Positions 22,012-33,720 of a stretch of DNA of 64,000 bases are shown here, in pieces. Origin of the DNA: Paraspadella gotoi (lineage: Eukaryota > Chaetognatha); NCBI GenBank assembly GCA_051294375.1, contig CM119266.1, positions 2,969,812 to 3,033,811 on the forward strand, in the 5' to 3' direction. Within the stretch, counting starts at the first letter, position 1; each line of letters starts with the position of its first letter. A model generated the notes under the pieces. The model searched no databases, was not told the DNA's origin, and was given only the letters and a program-made list of their open reading frames with translations. The translations under genes were made by a program, and so were the position numbers.

Positions 22012-22400
22012 CATTATCGTGCCGACCCTTTCATCCTTTCCTTCTTCGTAGTGACACTCATCGCCCTCATTCACCTGTCGACCCTTTCATCCTTTCCTTA
22101 TTCGTAGTGACACTCATTGCCTTCATTCAACCTGTCGACCCTTTCATCCTTTCCTTCTTTGTAGTGACACTCATTGCCCTCATTCACCTGTCGACCCTTT
22201 CCTCCTTTTCTCTTCGTAGTGACACTCATCGCCCTCATTCACCTGTCGACTCCCTTTCCTCCTTTCTTCCTTCGTAGTGCAGCTTCATGCCCCTCATTCA
22301 CTGTCCGATCCCTTTCCTCCTTTCCTTCTTCATAGTGACACTCATTGCCCTCATTCACCTGTCGACCCTTTCCTCCTTTCCTCCTTCGTAGTGAAGCTCA
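22012..22400 (+). repeat. 56-bp minisatellite carrying repeated splice donors
   Basis: About seven copies of a 56-bp unit. On the minus strand each unit carries GTCGACAG-GTGAATGAG, the 5' splice site of exon 1 of the minus-strand gene. The copy nearest the exon (donor at 22359/22358) is the one in frame. Confidence 0.88.
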
Positions 22401-23304
22401 TCGGCCTCGCTTCCATCCTCTTCCGCCCTCTCGTCTCTCCTTTCCACGAGAGGCTGAGGAACGCCTCCGATCGGCGGTGAATTCCGAGAACGCCCCGGTT
22501 CGGTTTCGAGAGGCAAGCGGCGCTGGCGGCGGAATTAGCGGCGCCGCTCCGGGAGACGGCGGGCGAGTTGGCGGCGCTGCGTGAGACGGGGACGTGAGGG
22601 ACGAAGGCGCCGCGGACGGAAGCGGCGACGTCGGCGACATTGACGGCGTAAGCGTCGACGTTTGCGGATTTTTCTGCGGCGTCGTCGGCCATATTGGCGG
22701 CGTCGTAGGCGAATGGAACCGTCTCTTGGGCGCCGTCGAGTTTCGATTCAGTTTTAACGGCGCCGCGTTCAATCTCTGAATCAGCGCCATTTTTACCGGC
22801 GCCGTCTTTTTCCATTTCGTTGTCGTTTTCTATTTGGGCGACCTTCTCGGCGGCGGCGGTGTCCGTCGACGCTTCGTTCGACTTCCGGTTGGCGCTGATT
22901 CGATCGAACTCGTTACTGTTTTTGTCGGTGATGATTTTGTCGTCGTCGTCNNNNNNNNNNTCGTCGTCGACGTCGTCGCCTCTCGACTTTTCTTCCCTTC
23001 CTTCGTTATCGCTTGCAAATGAAGTTCCGTGGAAGAGATTAGCGTCGGAGGGCGAGTTGGACGACGCCGGTCTCGACGACGACGACGCCGACGACGCCGC
23101 CACGGCAGAGTTACAATCGTCGTCCGCGACTCTTTGAGATTCAAACGGTTGGACGCCGCTCGCTACGGCGCCCCCGGCGTCGTTACGAATCTCGGCGCCG
23201 CTTTTTTTCTCTCCATCGTCGTCGGCGTCGTTTATCGCGACGATCGGGGCGAATGGAATCGACGCCGCATCGAATGGAATCGACGCCGAATCCTGAGTCG
23301 CCAT
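22359..23304 (-). CDS. Minus-strand gene at 19.7-23.3 kb, exon 1 (acidic, low-complexity N-terminus)
   Basis: This is one of the longest non-repeat frames in the window. I start it at the ATG at 23304, in strong Kozak context (AAAATGG); the frame is open further upstream, so an earlier exon is possible. It encodes about 315 residues beginning MATQDSASIPFDAASIPF. It is rich in Ala, Asp, Ser and Asn, with a DDDDK stretch next to a 10-base N gap (22951-22960), and ends MSFTTKEERRKGST plus one base. It joins exon 2 in phase through the donor GACAG-GTGAAT. GC-rich codon use contrasts with the surroundings. Composition suggests an intrinsically disordered protein; no domain or family is recognised. 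Confidence 0.6.
22951..22960. other. Assembly gap (10 N)
   Basis: Ten N inside a (GTC)n run within exon 1 of the minus-strand gene. It keeps the frame only if the true length is 10 modulo 3. Confidence 1.
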
Positions 23305-23489
23305 TTTAGAAGTCAAATCGTGGCTGGGGAGCAGCGGCGCCGGTTTGCGGTGGCGGCGACCGAGAGCGGCGACAAAATCGCGCTCATGGTTTTTTTTCGC
23401 GGCGTCGAAAGTGGATTTGGAATTTGATGGGAGAGAAATTGATGGAGGTTGATGATGGAGTTTGATGTTGTTAATGTTGGTGTTAATGT

Positions 23490-23575
23490 TGCTGGAAGAA
23501 GAAGAAGAAGAAGAAGAAGACTGAAGAAGAAGACTGTGAAGAAGAAGAAGAAGAAGAAGAAGAAGAAGACTGTGA
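23490..23575 (+). repeat. (GAA)n microsatellite
   Basis: GAA trinucleotide runs with ACT interruptions, just upstream (minus-strand sense) of the gene at 22.4-23.3 kb. The following 23580-24280 contains no supported gene. Confidence 0.93.
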
Positions 23576-24292
23576 GATTGAGTCTTCTACGTAGATCTTA
23601 TTAAGGATCGACTATCAAGTACGACGAGAAATGTCTTCGTTTCCAAACCACAAAATATCAGCATCTCTTTCGTCTCTGGCATCTGTTGGAGTGGAAGGCT
23701 CAAGTTTAACAGATGGCATCTGTAATAAAATCAAGACAGATGTCAAAACGTCGCCAGACGCTTCGAGGCAATGACGTAAAAAAATAAAGATCTGACTCCC
23801 AGCAAGCCAACGATTTATTTTCGAAAAATATAATCACGTGATTCTGTTTTGGTCACGTGACACGATTTCATCCGGGATCTTGTGAAGAGACAATTCGAGT
23901 TGCCCCATTTTTGTCTGCACCCACCCACGGGTAAGGGGCTTGCAAGGTTTGCCGCCCTCACAGCCCGACTTAAATCTCACGTGAAGGAGAACGATTTGGG
24001 ATCGAAAATCTAACAATTATTTTTACCATTTGTTTGTTTAGAACATCGGGGCCAACGGGTCAACGGGAGGGAAACGATATGACTTATGAATGTGACGTCG
24101 GCACGAGGAAAAAAGATGTGTCGGTTTGGAGAAAGGAGAAAATTAATGAGGTCTGTCGCCAACGAGGTCGATTTGAAAAAAAGAATGGGGAGAGCGTGGC
24201 AAAAATGGCGTGGCAAAGTCAATTGACCGTGACTTTGGCCCTGGAATTACCATCTGTTAGACAAACCTGAGACAAACGATAAGATAATGGCA

Positions 24293-24473
24293 ATGGCAAG
24301 CAATTGGTCATTGTAAGCTATTTGTCGGTGCATGGTAATCGCAATGGCAAGTAATTGGTCATTGTAAGCTATTCGTCGGTGCATGCTAATCGCAATGGCA
24401 AGTAATTGGTCAATGTAAGCTATTTGTCGGTGCATGCTAATCGCAATGGCAAGTAATTGGTCATTGTAAGCTA
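24293..24473 (+). repeat. 51-bp minisatellite
   Basis: About 3.5 copies of a unit containing TGGCAAGTAATTGGTCATTG and TTTGTCGGTGCATG. The unit is a multiple of three, giving an artificial minus-strand frame of AYNDQLLAIAI repeats. Confidence 0.92.
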
Positions 24474-24867
24474 TCGGGTGACGTCGCTGTACACGTTACG
24501 AATTGGGCGTCATCTCTGTACGCGAGATCCCTTCGACTTTGGACGAAGATTTAAACTTGTAAGAAGGAAAGAAGCGAGCGAGAAATCACTTAGCGGAGAG
24601 TCAATTCTGGTAAAAAAAGAAATTAATATTGTATAGTGAATATACAAAGAAAAATGTTCATTATTCAGATTATTATCGAACGCTGCTATCAAAAAACGCT
24701 TTTTTCCCGAGAGATAAAACTTTTAAATTATTTGTAAAAAAAATGTGTTTGAGTCTCACGGATTACGTTAAGAGAATTGCAGCGCGACGAAGATTCGATT
24801 TGCGGCGCTGAAAATTCTATTTGCGATTGGAAGTGACGGCAAAGGATTTATCTCGAACACAACTTTG

Positions 24868-24991
<124 letters not shown>

Positions 24992-25444
24992 CACATATAG
25001 ACGTATAGAGCGAGAGAGGTCGGCGATAAATATTTTATCAATCGCGGGCGGACGACGGGAAAGAACGCGTTGATCGATGAGGTAATAAAACGGATGGAAA
25101 AAAATTGAGATAAATCCTGGAAAATATAAAAGAAAAAAAATGAGGAAAATCGAAATAAAAATGGGATTCAGGCTCAAAAAAGAAAATAGAATAAAAAAAG
25201 GAAAACAGATTGATATGCGCCTTGAGGAAAAACATCGTAAAAAATAAGAATAAAAAAAAATTCAAAAAATTGTAAAATTATAAAAAAATAAAAACGAAAC
25301 ATTGTTTTTTTGTTATCGTAAACGAAGAGGTGAGGTCTCGCAAAGTGGGGTCTTAACCTTTTATCTTTAGGTTAAGAAAAAAAGCGGGAAAATCTCTATG
25401 AGATTTCATCCGTAGAATAAAAAAAATTCTATATGCGAATCACG

Positions 25445-25745
25445 AATTCACGAATTGTTCTCGCGGACTTTGGCGCCAAAGCGAATTTCACGCGACGCCG
25501 ACGCAAACGACGACGATAATAACGAGGACGGGGAAAGGCGCTAACGACGACGACGACGACGACGACGACTTTGTGAAGTACAACGCTGAGCGAATGTCGA
25601 CGGTAACGACGATAACAATGACGATGACCACGACGACGACGAAGTTAAAGATGGCGACGTCAATTCTTGAGGCCAACATTGAATACAATTTTAAAACAGA
25701 AAAAAAACTTCTATCAAAATATATTACAATAACCTACTTAGTTAG
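25445..25745 (+). other. Possible Asp-rich coding remnant
   Basis: A plus-strand frame reads eight Asp codons, then FVKYNAERMSTVTTITM and continues open to a TAA near 25740. Just upstream, another frame gives NDDDNNEDG, so one indel in GGGG would join them. No ATG or clear splice site was found. It may be part of an acidic exon or simply a (GAC)n repeat in unique DNA. From 25750 to 26230 there is only a further (GAC)n run near 26010-26070. Confidence 0.2.
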
Positions 25746-26232
25746 TTAAAACTAAATCCCAAGCCTTCAAAAGTGCCATTAAAGTGTTCTTCCTACAACC
25801 TATAGTATAAGGGAGAATCTCCCATCAAAAGCTTGGTATCACCCGAGGGAAGCCTGCTTGGTGCTTGCAGAAGAAACCTTTCTGAAAATTTTTTTCTTTC
25901 TTTCTTTTTTTTTTGTAAAAAAAGTTTTCTCCGGAAGAGGGCGCGGGAGAACTCATAAGTCAACGCAAAATTCGAATTAAAAAAGACATAACGCAAAAAT
26001 GGAAACGAGAAACGTCGACGACGACGACGACGACGACATCAATGAGTAACGACGACGACGACGACGACGAAAAGATCTAAAAATAAAAGAGAAAATGGTT
26101 CACAGGTCGTTGGCGTCGACGAATATCGGATATGAAGATAAGAGATTAGAGATTAGAGAGTGACAGATTACAGATGGGGAATCATGAATAAGACATTAGA
26201 TATCAGTGATGAAACATGTACACTTTCACAGG

Positions 26233-27121
26233 TATAATAAGAGATAAAGGGGTGGGACCATATATCGAGGCAAAACTTAACGTCCTGCCCTTTCTGAACG
26301 ATTTGATTTACAATAATAAAATGAGTGGCAAAAGTTTTTTTGGCTTTTTACCTTTATATACAATGAAAAAAAAAATTTAGCAACTACAAGGCGTCGGGGA
26401 TGTTTTCAAAACATTTAGTCGTTTTTATGCACGCGCATTGTATTGCATACGATAAAAGCCATACTTAATATTTTTCAGTAGTCGTTTCTGAACATGACAG
26501 TGTAATGTCTTATCTTCAATTCACCTGATTTTAAACTTTTCATCACTATCCAAATTAAACCTATTTAATTTTTTTTTAGGTAAGTAAAACAAAATTTTCG
26601 GAATATTTTAACGAATATGCTTAAATTGTCAAATACTTGTGTTTCTTACCTTTTTGACATTTTTGTTATGCTTTCAGAAATCTTACATGATTAATTATCT
26701 GACAATATCGTTATTAATTTCATGATAAAAGTAAGTTTTAATAAAAATTAAACCATAACAGTAACTTACCCAAACCTTACCTGCTTGCTTTAAAATTTTT
26801 TAACCAAAATAACATGTACACCTCGCCAGAAGCATTATTATTCTACAAATAAGTATTTCCATTAATATTTTTAACTGTTATGTATTAGAAAAAGATTAAA
26901 CAATAAGTATTCAAGCATTTTTCTTCTAAACAGCGCGGAGAAAACCGAGGACTTGCTGCCTCAAAAAAAGCATAATATCAAATAATTTCAAAACAATTAA
27001 TATATCATCTAAAAGCTAAGAGAGAGTACTATATTTACTTAAATTTTAAAAATCATTAAGAGCTTTAGAGTAATGATTTTTTCAATTTGTCTCGTTTTAG
27101 GGTCCCACCCCTGTATAATAA
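26233..27121. mobile_element. hAT-like non-autonomous DNA transposon
   Basis: The element ends are related inverted repeats: AGGGGTGGGACC at 26248-26259 and its complement GGTCCCACCCCT at 27101-27112. Similarity continues inward (CGAG-CAAA motifs). Both sides carry the 8-bp direct repeat TATAATAA (26233-26240 and 27114-27121), the duplication length of hAT transposases. A 7-base GAGATAA lies between the left copy and the left terminus. The ~870-bp interior is AT-rich without any transposase-like frame, so it would depend on an enzyme supplied elsewhere. Confidence 0.75.
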
Positions 27122-27349
27122 ATGGGAGATGTGAGTAATGAAAGCACGAAGCTAAGCGCAAAGTTCCTAGACAACAAATGGACAACAACATAGGTAAACA
27201 TCCAAAACAACAAACATCGACAATCTAGCGGGAAAAACATTGATTAATGATTGTCGTTAATTATTTAATTAACGTCGTTACGTTTCTCAGTTCCTAATTA
27301 GAGAAAATCGTGGCGTCGGATTGAAGTCCGATTGGAAATTTTTTCTCTT

Positions 27350-28165
27350 CAGGTTATAGACTTGCAGTTAGTCTTGGCCCTGGAACTAGGCATTGTATAA
27401 AAGAATACTGATAAATTCTGTCTTGGACTTGAATGGCTTTGAATGGCTTGAGGTTATAGACTTGCAGTTAGTCTTGGCCCTGCAACTTGGCATTTGTATT
27501 AAAAGAATACTTGATAAATTCTGTCTTGGACTTGAATGGCTTTGAATGGCTTGAGGTTATAGACTTGCAGTTAGTCTTGGCCCTGGAACTAGGCATTTGT
27601 ATTAAAAGAATACTTGATAAATTCTGTCTTGGACTTGAATGGCTTTGAATGGCTTGAGGTTATAGACTTGCAGTTAGTCTTGGCCCTGGAACTAGGCATT
27701 TTATTAAAAGAATACTTGATAAATTCTGTCTTGGACTTGAATGGCTTTGAATGGCTTGAGGTTATAGACTTGCAGTTAGTCTTGGCCCTGGAACTAAGGC
27801 ATTTGTATTAAAAGAATACTTGATTAATTCTGTCTTGGACTTGAATGGCTTTGAATGGCTTGAGGTTATAGACTTGCAGTTAGTCTTGGCCCTGGAACTA
27901 GGCATTTGTATATAAAAGAATACTTTGATAAATTCTGTCTTGGACTTGAATGGCTTTGAATGGCTTGAGGTTATAGACTTGCAGTTAGTCTTGGCCCTGG
28001 AACTAGGCATTTGTATTAAAGAATACTTGATAAATTCTGTCTTGGACTTGAATGGCTTTGAATGGCTTGAGGTTATAGACTTGCAGTTAGTCTTGGCCCT
28101 GAAATAGGCATTGTATAAAAGGAATACTTGATAAATTCTGTCTTGGACTTGGTGTTTATCTTGAA
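27350..28165 (+). repeat. 103-bp tandem repeat array
   Basis: Eight copies of a ~103-bp unit containing AGACTTGCAGTTAGTCTTGG, TAAATTCTGTCTTGGACTTG and GAATGGCTTTGAATGGCTTG. The copies are nearly identical with scattered indels. The frames inside are repeat artefacts. A copy of dispersed repeat R1 follows immediately. Confidence 0.95.
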
Positions 28166-28189
28166 TGGCTTTGGTCTTTGGTCTTGGCG

Positions 28190-28372
28190 AGTACTCGCTG
28201 AGCAACTCTATAAGTCACTTTTTGGTCGGTTGGTCCGTCGGTATGTCTGTCTATCTTACGTTAAAAATGCTCAAAACTTGCATATAGTTGGTTGCTCATT
28301 TGTTAAGACAGGAAAAACCTCAAATCTAAGGGACTGCTAGCGCCGCCTTCAGGAAATAAAAGACAAAATACA
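28190..28372 (+). repeat. Dispersed repeat family R1, copy 1
   Basis: Landmarks are a (GGTC/TGTC)n tract, CTTACGTTAAAAATGC, TTGCTCATTTGTTAAGACAG and TCTAAGGGACTGCTAGCGCC. The same order occurs in reverse at 46615-46815, and the left part at 17396-17475. It looks like a conserved interspersed repeat, class unknown. Confidence 0.85.
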
Positions 28373-28560
28373 AAAGACAAAATTCCTATGCGATGCTTGT
28401 CACAAATACACAGGGTAAGAAAGTTATGGTAGTCATGTAGTCATGAACCCCTTCTGGCCTTGGTCTTGTACTAACGTTGTCTAAGGTTTTTGACCCCATA
28501 TTACTCTTAGTCTTCCCGTTTGAATTTAGTTCCTTCCATCGCTTATCATCAACTCGAACG

Positions 28561-28797
28561 TCAAAGTTTAAGAAGTTCGAGTTGAAAGAGCGCGGGTTTC
28601 ACGGCGCCGTTCTGTCGGGAGAGTCGGTTCCACCGCGCCGCTTTGTCGAGAGAGCAGGTTCCATGGCGCTGTTCTGTCAAGAGAGCCGGTACCATAGCAC
28701 AGTTCTCTAAGTGGGCGAAATCCCCAAATTCCGATTCTATTTTCGTCGCCAGAATTATTACGTCGGCGTCGACAGCGTCAGAGGATTTCGGCGCCAT
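28561..28797 (-). CDS. Possible N-terminal exon (MAPKSSDAVDADV)
   Basis: An ATG in excellent context (GTCATGG) begins MAPKSSDAVDADVIILATK and continues into a degenerate ~34-bp tandem repeat at 28595-28700. The N-terminal part reads like protein, while the rest looks repeat-derived. No donor was clearly identified. It is equally possible that the plus strand is transcribed, because its frame here (28711-28917) consists of GVTVFGVTEIGV-type repeats. Confidence 0.22.
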   Translation of the reverse strand: MAPKSSDAVDADVIILATKIESEFGDFAHLENCAMVPALLTEQRHGTCSLDKAARWNRLSRQNGAVKPALFQLELLKL

Positions 28798-28919
28798 GAC
28801 GGGTTGGCGGTTGGCGTGACAGTCTTTGGCGTAACAGAGATTGGCGTGCCAGTAATTGCAGTGACGGTGGTTGGCCTGACATTAGATGGCGTCACAGAAG
28901 CTGACCATCAACAATAACA

Positions 28920-30240
28920 AGAATTTCGGCTTCTTTATTTTACATCACGGAATTAAGTAAATAAGTAAATAAATCCCTCAAAGAAATAATAATAAAATCC
29001 TCATAAGATTAACAAAAACATAACATAGCGATATGTAAAAAAAAATGAAGAGTAGATTTAACTGAATTTGTGGAGTAAATGATCTCTGGGATGAAGTGAA
29101 GTAAATTAGTGGAGTGAATTAATCCAAGAAGTTAGAACTCTGAGCGAGAAACATCCGAAACTTTCAGATTCGACGATAAAGATCGAATTCGAAAAATCCC
29201 GCCGCGGGGGAGAAAAAACTGGACAGAAAAAATAGAGATTAGAGTGAATACACTTATAATTCAGAGAAGAAACACAGGGCGATTCGGTACTGGGTGGTTG
29301 GAAACGAAACTTGGTTAGATTTTTTTGAATTAATATAAACAAAGTGTCTATTTCGACTTATAAATAAAGAAAAAGAGAGAGAAGTTTAAGAGTTTCGAGC
29401 GCTTTTTTATAAACAGAAAAAATAAAAAGTTGTATTCGATGTTTTTATTAATGTTTACTAATTTCTGGGATAAATACTCTCATTTTTTCTTTTAAATTAC
29501 ACTTTTGATGATTACTTATTTTTTGACAATAATCCAGCTTTTTTAAAGCTAAACCGACCTCATAAGCTGCAATCATTGCCATTAACATTTAGACTATCCT
29601 CTTCTCAGGAAGTTTCGACTTAGTAGGATAAATATCAGGGAATCAACTTTATTCAATATTCTTTTAAATTCGTAATCATGAAGATGATTTCCAATTTATT
29701 AAAAAATTATTTTCAGTTAATTTTTTTTAGCTGGAAGTTTTCTGTTCGCTAACGTTTCGGTCCCGAATTCGTAAACCGAGTTCACCGAACAACTGTGAAG
29801 TTAATTAGTCACGCTCGTGTCCTAAAATTTGTTAAAACTAAACATCTCAAACGTATTGAATCGAAAGCTTGAGTTCTTATCGTTGGAATGTAACGTATTT
29901 CTGGGGAAACATTTTTTTTTCACCAGCTGTGAATAAATGAGCGAGAATATTTTTTAGGGGTGAAAATGTACGGAAGCGTGAAAGTCAATCACCGACTGTG
30001 AAAAAAAGCTTAACTTTATATATATTTATGTACATTTTTACATGTTTTTAAACGAAGCGGCTGAAAAAAAAAATTAACGATGTCGCTCCATCGCGGTTTT
30101 AATGACATCGAAAATCATCAGACTCGAAAAATCATCAGTGATACCATCACCCAAATTTATTTTCTTCTTCGAAAAGCGAAAAAAGAGTAAAATTCTAGAA
30201 TTAACTTTTTAACAAAATTTTTTAAAAATTTACTCGCGAG
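28920..30240. other. No gene seen; AT-rich DNA
   Basis: Unique AT-rich sequence without supported exons, RNA genes or recognisable repeats. Confidence 0.6.
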
Positions 30241-30320
30241 TTAAAATTGATAATTTTCTTTCGTTCGAAGAAAGTCGGGGAGAGAGGAAAATTAGAGAGA
30301 GAGAGGAGAGAGAAGGAGAG

Positions 30321-30382
<62 letters not shown>

Positions 30383-30474
30383 AGAGAGGAGAAGGAGAGA
30401 AGACAGAGAGAGAGACAGAGAGAGAACGAACCGGCAGCTGTAAAAAATGAAATAAACTCTAGAAGATGAATTTG

Positions 30475-30655
30475 ACAAGATGGAAAATACGAAGAGGTCG
30501 ATATAACGGTCGAGGAAGACGACGATGACGACGACGAAGACGATGACGAAGACGACGATGACGAAGACGACGATGACGACGACGACGATGATGTTTGGGC
30601 GAAAGCAGACGAAAAGGGGAATGTTTACCATTTGGAAATTGGGAATTTAAAAAGA
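30475..30655 (+). other. Possible acidic exon
   Basis: A plus-strand frame reads GKYEEVDITVEE, a run of about 25 Asp/Glu, then DDVWAKADEKGNVYHLEIGN and stops at TGA near 30667. The non-repeat edges on both sides read like protein and stay in one frame. Splice sites are weak, so the boundaries are uncertain. CpG-rich DNA follows to about 30760. Confidence 0.3.
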
Positions 30656-31367
30656 ACCGCGCGCTGACAGAGAAGACCCCCGGCCCTCCTCTCCTCGTGG
30701 CCCCAGTTCCGCCCCGGGCCGCCCTCCCCTTCCAGCGGGCAAAACGAGCCCATTCTTGGAATCTGAAAATAATGAGGCCGAAAGGGAAGTTCACAATGGC
30801 TTTTTCACAATGGCTTTCACAATGGCTTTACTCTCGTAATAGTTTTTTTTTTTCCGACCCAAAATTTCCCATAAAAAATCCCATAATGTGACACCTGAGC
30901 TTTTTTACCCCAAAGTCTTTTCAAAATACACTTTTAAACAATCCCTTATTTTTTTTCCATCGCTAAAGCACTTTTAAGACTTAAAAATAACCTTTTTTTC
31001 TCCCCGGCTGAGCCTCTAGGACGCCATAAGCTTTCCCCACGCGCACCATATTTCTTTATAATTCGCCGCTCACATCGTAATCCTTTCTCAACGGGGAGTG
31101 TTGTATTCTTAGCTAAAGCTTAAATAAAATTTAAAATAAAGTCTGGTTGTACTATTCATGAGATTATAATGAAGATCTTTCCTAACGGCAAAAGTGTTTA
31201 CAAACCGCCAGCCCCCTCTTCCGATGAAAAAGTTAGGCCCAACTCTCACCGGGCTATCATTTTTTTTAAACATTTTTTTTTTATTCCTTGATGTTTTTTT
31301 CTTTCGTATCAGGAGAAGTAAACATAAAATTGGGGATAAGTCACGGACCGCGCATCACTTTCGGAGG

Positions 31368-31372
<5 letters not shown>

Positions 31373-31457
<85 letters not shown>
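31373..31457 (+). repeat. (GA)n microsatellite
   Basis: GA array with one AAAG interruption. At 31645-31797 follows an imperfect (GAC)n tract in which nearly every triplet is GAC, GAT, GAA, GAG or AAC. Confidence 0.96.
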
Positions 31458-31763
31458 CTTAGTCCGAAGCCATTTTTAATCTTCTTTCAAACTCCAAAAT
31501 CTGTTTCCCTCCCAAATTCAAACGAATTCTAGACAAAAAGCCGTTGTTGCTTTATTTTTTCTTAGACCATTGGACCCGAAAATGACTGGTCACTTTTTTA
31601 TGGAAAGTTTGCTTTTTTTCCGGGGATTATTTTCTGATAAGTCGACGACGAAGACGAAAACGACGGCAACGACAATGATGACGACGACGACGACGATAAC
31701 AACGACAACGAAAATGACGATGAGGACAACGACGATGACGACGACGATGACGATAACGACGAC

Positions 31764-31796
<33 letters not shown>

Positions 31797-31949
31797 CGAT
31801 GGCACGGACTCACGAGAAATCCCTTCGAGTCAGAAACGAATCACCCACTCAGATAGAGAGCGAGAGTGTGAGAGAGTGAGAGAATCTCATCCACGAAGAG
31901 AACAGAAACCCACCCACGGATAAGTCATCCCAATGCTCGATGCCCCACT

Positions 31950-32190
31950 CACAAGTTCGTAATACGGTCCAAAAAGGCCAATGACCAAACGCCAAAGGCC
32001 AAAGGCTCAAGGCCAATTCCAAGGATCAAATCAAAGGTTAAGCGAGAATTTACTTTTCAACTCGTGAAGATGGAACTACTATTGAGCTATTTCATCCAGA
32101 AAGCCCAAACTCGATCGCCTCAAGCCCAAACTCTGACTCATCAAACCCAAACACGATCGCCTCAAGCCCAAACTCAAACTCGACCTCAAC
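31950..32190 (+). repeat. Degenerate AGGCCAA / AGCCCAAACTC repeats
   Basis: Two adjoining short tandem families: AAGGCCAA-type units (31965-32040) and CAAGCCCAAACTCGATCGC-type units (32098-32190). Confidence 0.75.
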
Positions 32191-32244
32191 TGAATTCTTG
32201 AATCCAGTGAAAACGGTCACGTTTCGCCCACGAGAAATATCAAC

Positions 32245-32500
32245 GCGGTCTCAAGCCGCCATTGACGCCGCCATTGACGCCGCCGCTGACGCCCCCGCGG
32301 ACGCCGCTGCTGACACCGCCGCTGACGCCGCCGCTGACGCCGCCGCTAACTCCGCCGACGAGGTCAGAATATCGGCGTCGTCCAAGCGAAAAAGGGAAAG
32401 ACGTGCGAAATGCGAAAAAAGAGAAACAAAAGGAAAGATGGAAAATACGAGGCGAAAAAAGAAAGAGAGAAATCGCGACGTTGTCTCTATTAGCTATTTT
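32245..32500 (+). other. Possible Ala/Asp-repeat exon with basic tail
   Basis: A 12-bp unit (GACGCCGCCGCT) repeated about eight times gives an AADA repeat, followed in the same frame by SADEVRISASSKRKRERRAK and a Lys/Arg-rich tail ending near 32510. The combination resembles a nuclear protein segment, but the upstream part is repeat and no splice site is convincing. Confidence 0.25.
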
Positions 32501-32559
32501 TCTATTATATGATTATATCATTAAATGATCAAAGGAGAAAGACAACCTCATCTAATCAT

Positions 32560-33470
32560 GCATTTTAGGTTATCAATAAATAAGACCGGTAATTCCAATG
32601 TGCTGCACCACAGTAACTTTCTTCGACACATGCACAGCATTTGAATTTCGTCCTTTATGAAATTGGTACAACCAATATAAAAATTATCCATTCATTTAAT
32701 AAATAAGCTATCTTGCCCATGACTTTGGACAGGCTTTGGCGGTTTAAGGCCTCCATCATTCTTACAAGATAATGACATAGCAGGTCCCTGCAAGATTTCA
32801 ATCAAGACTCTCTCACAGTCTCGTTTATTCACTCCCAGAGTACCTGGCTTCCTTATCAATGAAGTGGAAAATATTTTAAAGAATGTTTTAATAGTACGAA
32901 AAGACTTAAGTATTAGATTATTAAGTATTAAGTATTATAGGATTTATATAAAAATAAAAGCAGTCAATTAGATTTTAATTTCTTTCAGTGTCAGTAAATA
33001 TTAATTTAAATGACGCGATTATATGACTAAACATTAACATTAAACAAGTAAACATTAACATTAAACAAGTAAACATTAACAGTAAACAAGTATGATACAA
33101 ATTCACATTTAACGTCCCATGTTATTATACCTTCCTTCCAAATATGAACTTAATTAATACATTATTACCCAAGTTATGAGCCTTTAAAACATCAGTAAGA
33201 CAGACGAACAGACAGAAATATCGACCGACAACCAGAGTGTGTCATCGAGCTGCTCCTCGAGAGGTGAATGCATCCTGTGGCAATCGCCAGGGGCATTGGA
33301 CAATGGACATTGTCCAATTGTCTAATAGACAACTTTGCTCAAAAAAGGAATTCAATAATGTCGTCGGAAACAGGATCTTAATTTTTTTTTTCTTTCGCTA
33401 AAGTACTATATTTATCAATTTTCTTCTCTTTTTTTTTCTTCCCCCCGCTACTCGTACATGTGATTTATAT
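32560..33470. other. No intact gene; possible transposon fragment
   Basis: Minus-strand sequence around 32690-32850 is open for about 50 codons (KPGTLGVNKRDCERVLIEIL and following) and ends in TGA. It may be a remnant of a mobile element or a chance frame. A short sequence ATTGGTACAACCAATATAAA at about 32662 recurs at 39528, marking another dispersed repeat. Confidence 0.35.
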
Positions 33471-33547
33471 GATTAAACCTTTTTTCGTAACAATTTTAAC
33501 TTTTTGAATTCGTGAATTTCCTTTCGTTTCGTTGTGTTTTGAATTTG

Positions 33548-33720
33548 TAGAAGACGTGTGAAATTGGTTTCAACAACGATTTTTATTGTAACAAGAAGTA
33601 CATATTTACATTTTTTTTTCAATTTTGACGCTGATGAAGGCTTGTATATCTCTAAGCCGAAACATGTACGTCTTGTTACAATAAAAATCGTTGTTGAAAC
33701 CAAATTTCAAACGTCTTCTA
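33548..33720 (+). repeat. Inverted repeat with hammerhead-like core
   Basis: Arms of about 57 bases (33548-33605 and 33662-33720) are complementary; each carries AACAACGATTTTTATTG or its complement. The spacer contains CTGATGA (33631-33637), then GGCTT (39-43) pairing with AAGCC (54-58), then GAAAC (33659-33663), the order of a hammerhead ribozyme core. One extra A separates CTGATGA from the stem, so activity is doubtful. Hammerhead motifs of this kind are known from Penelope-like and other small retroelements. Confidence 0.5.

Noticed and set aside
22012-22400. CRISPR-like array of regularly spaced repeats
   Set aside because: The whole 56-bp unit is repeated with no variable spacers, and the DNA is eukaryotic; it is a minisatellite.
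27350-28165. Protein from the 103-bp array (SVLDLNGFEWLEVIDLQLVL)
   Set aside because: The unit is about 103 bp, not a multiple of three, so frames persist only where indels happen to compensate.
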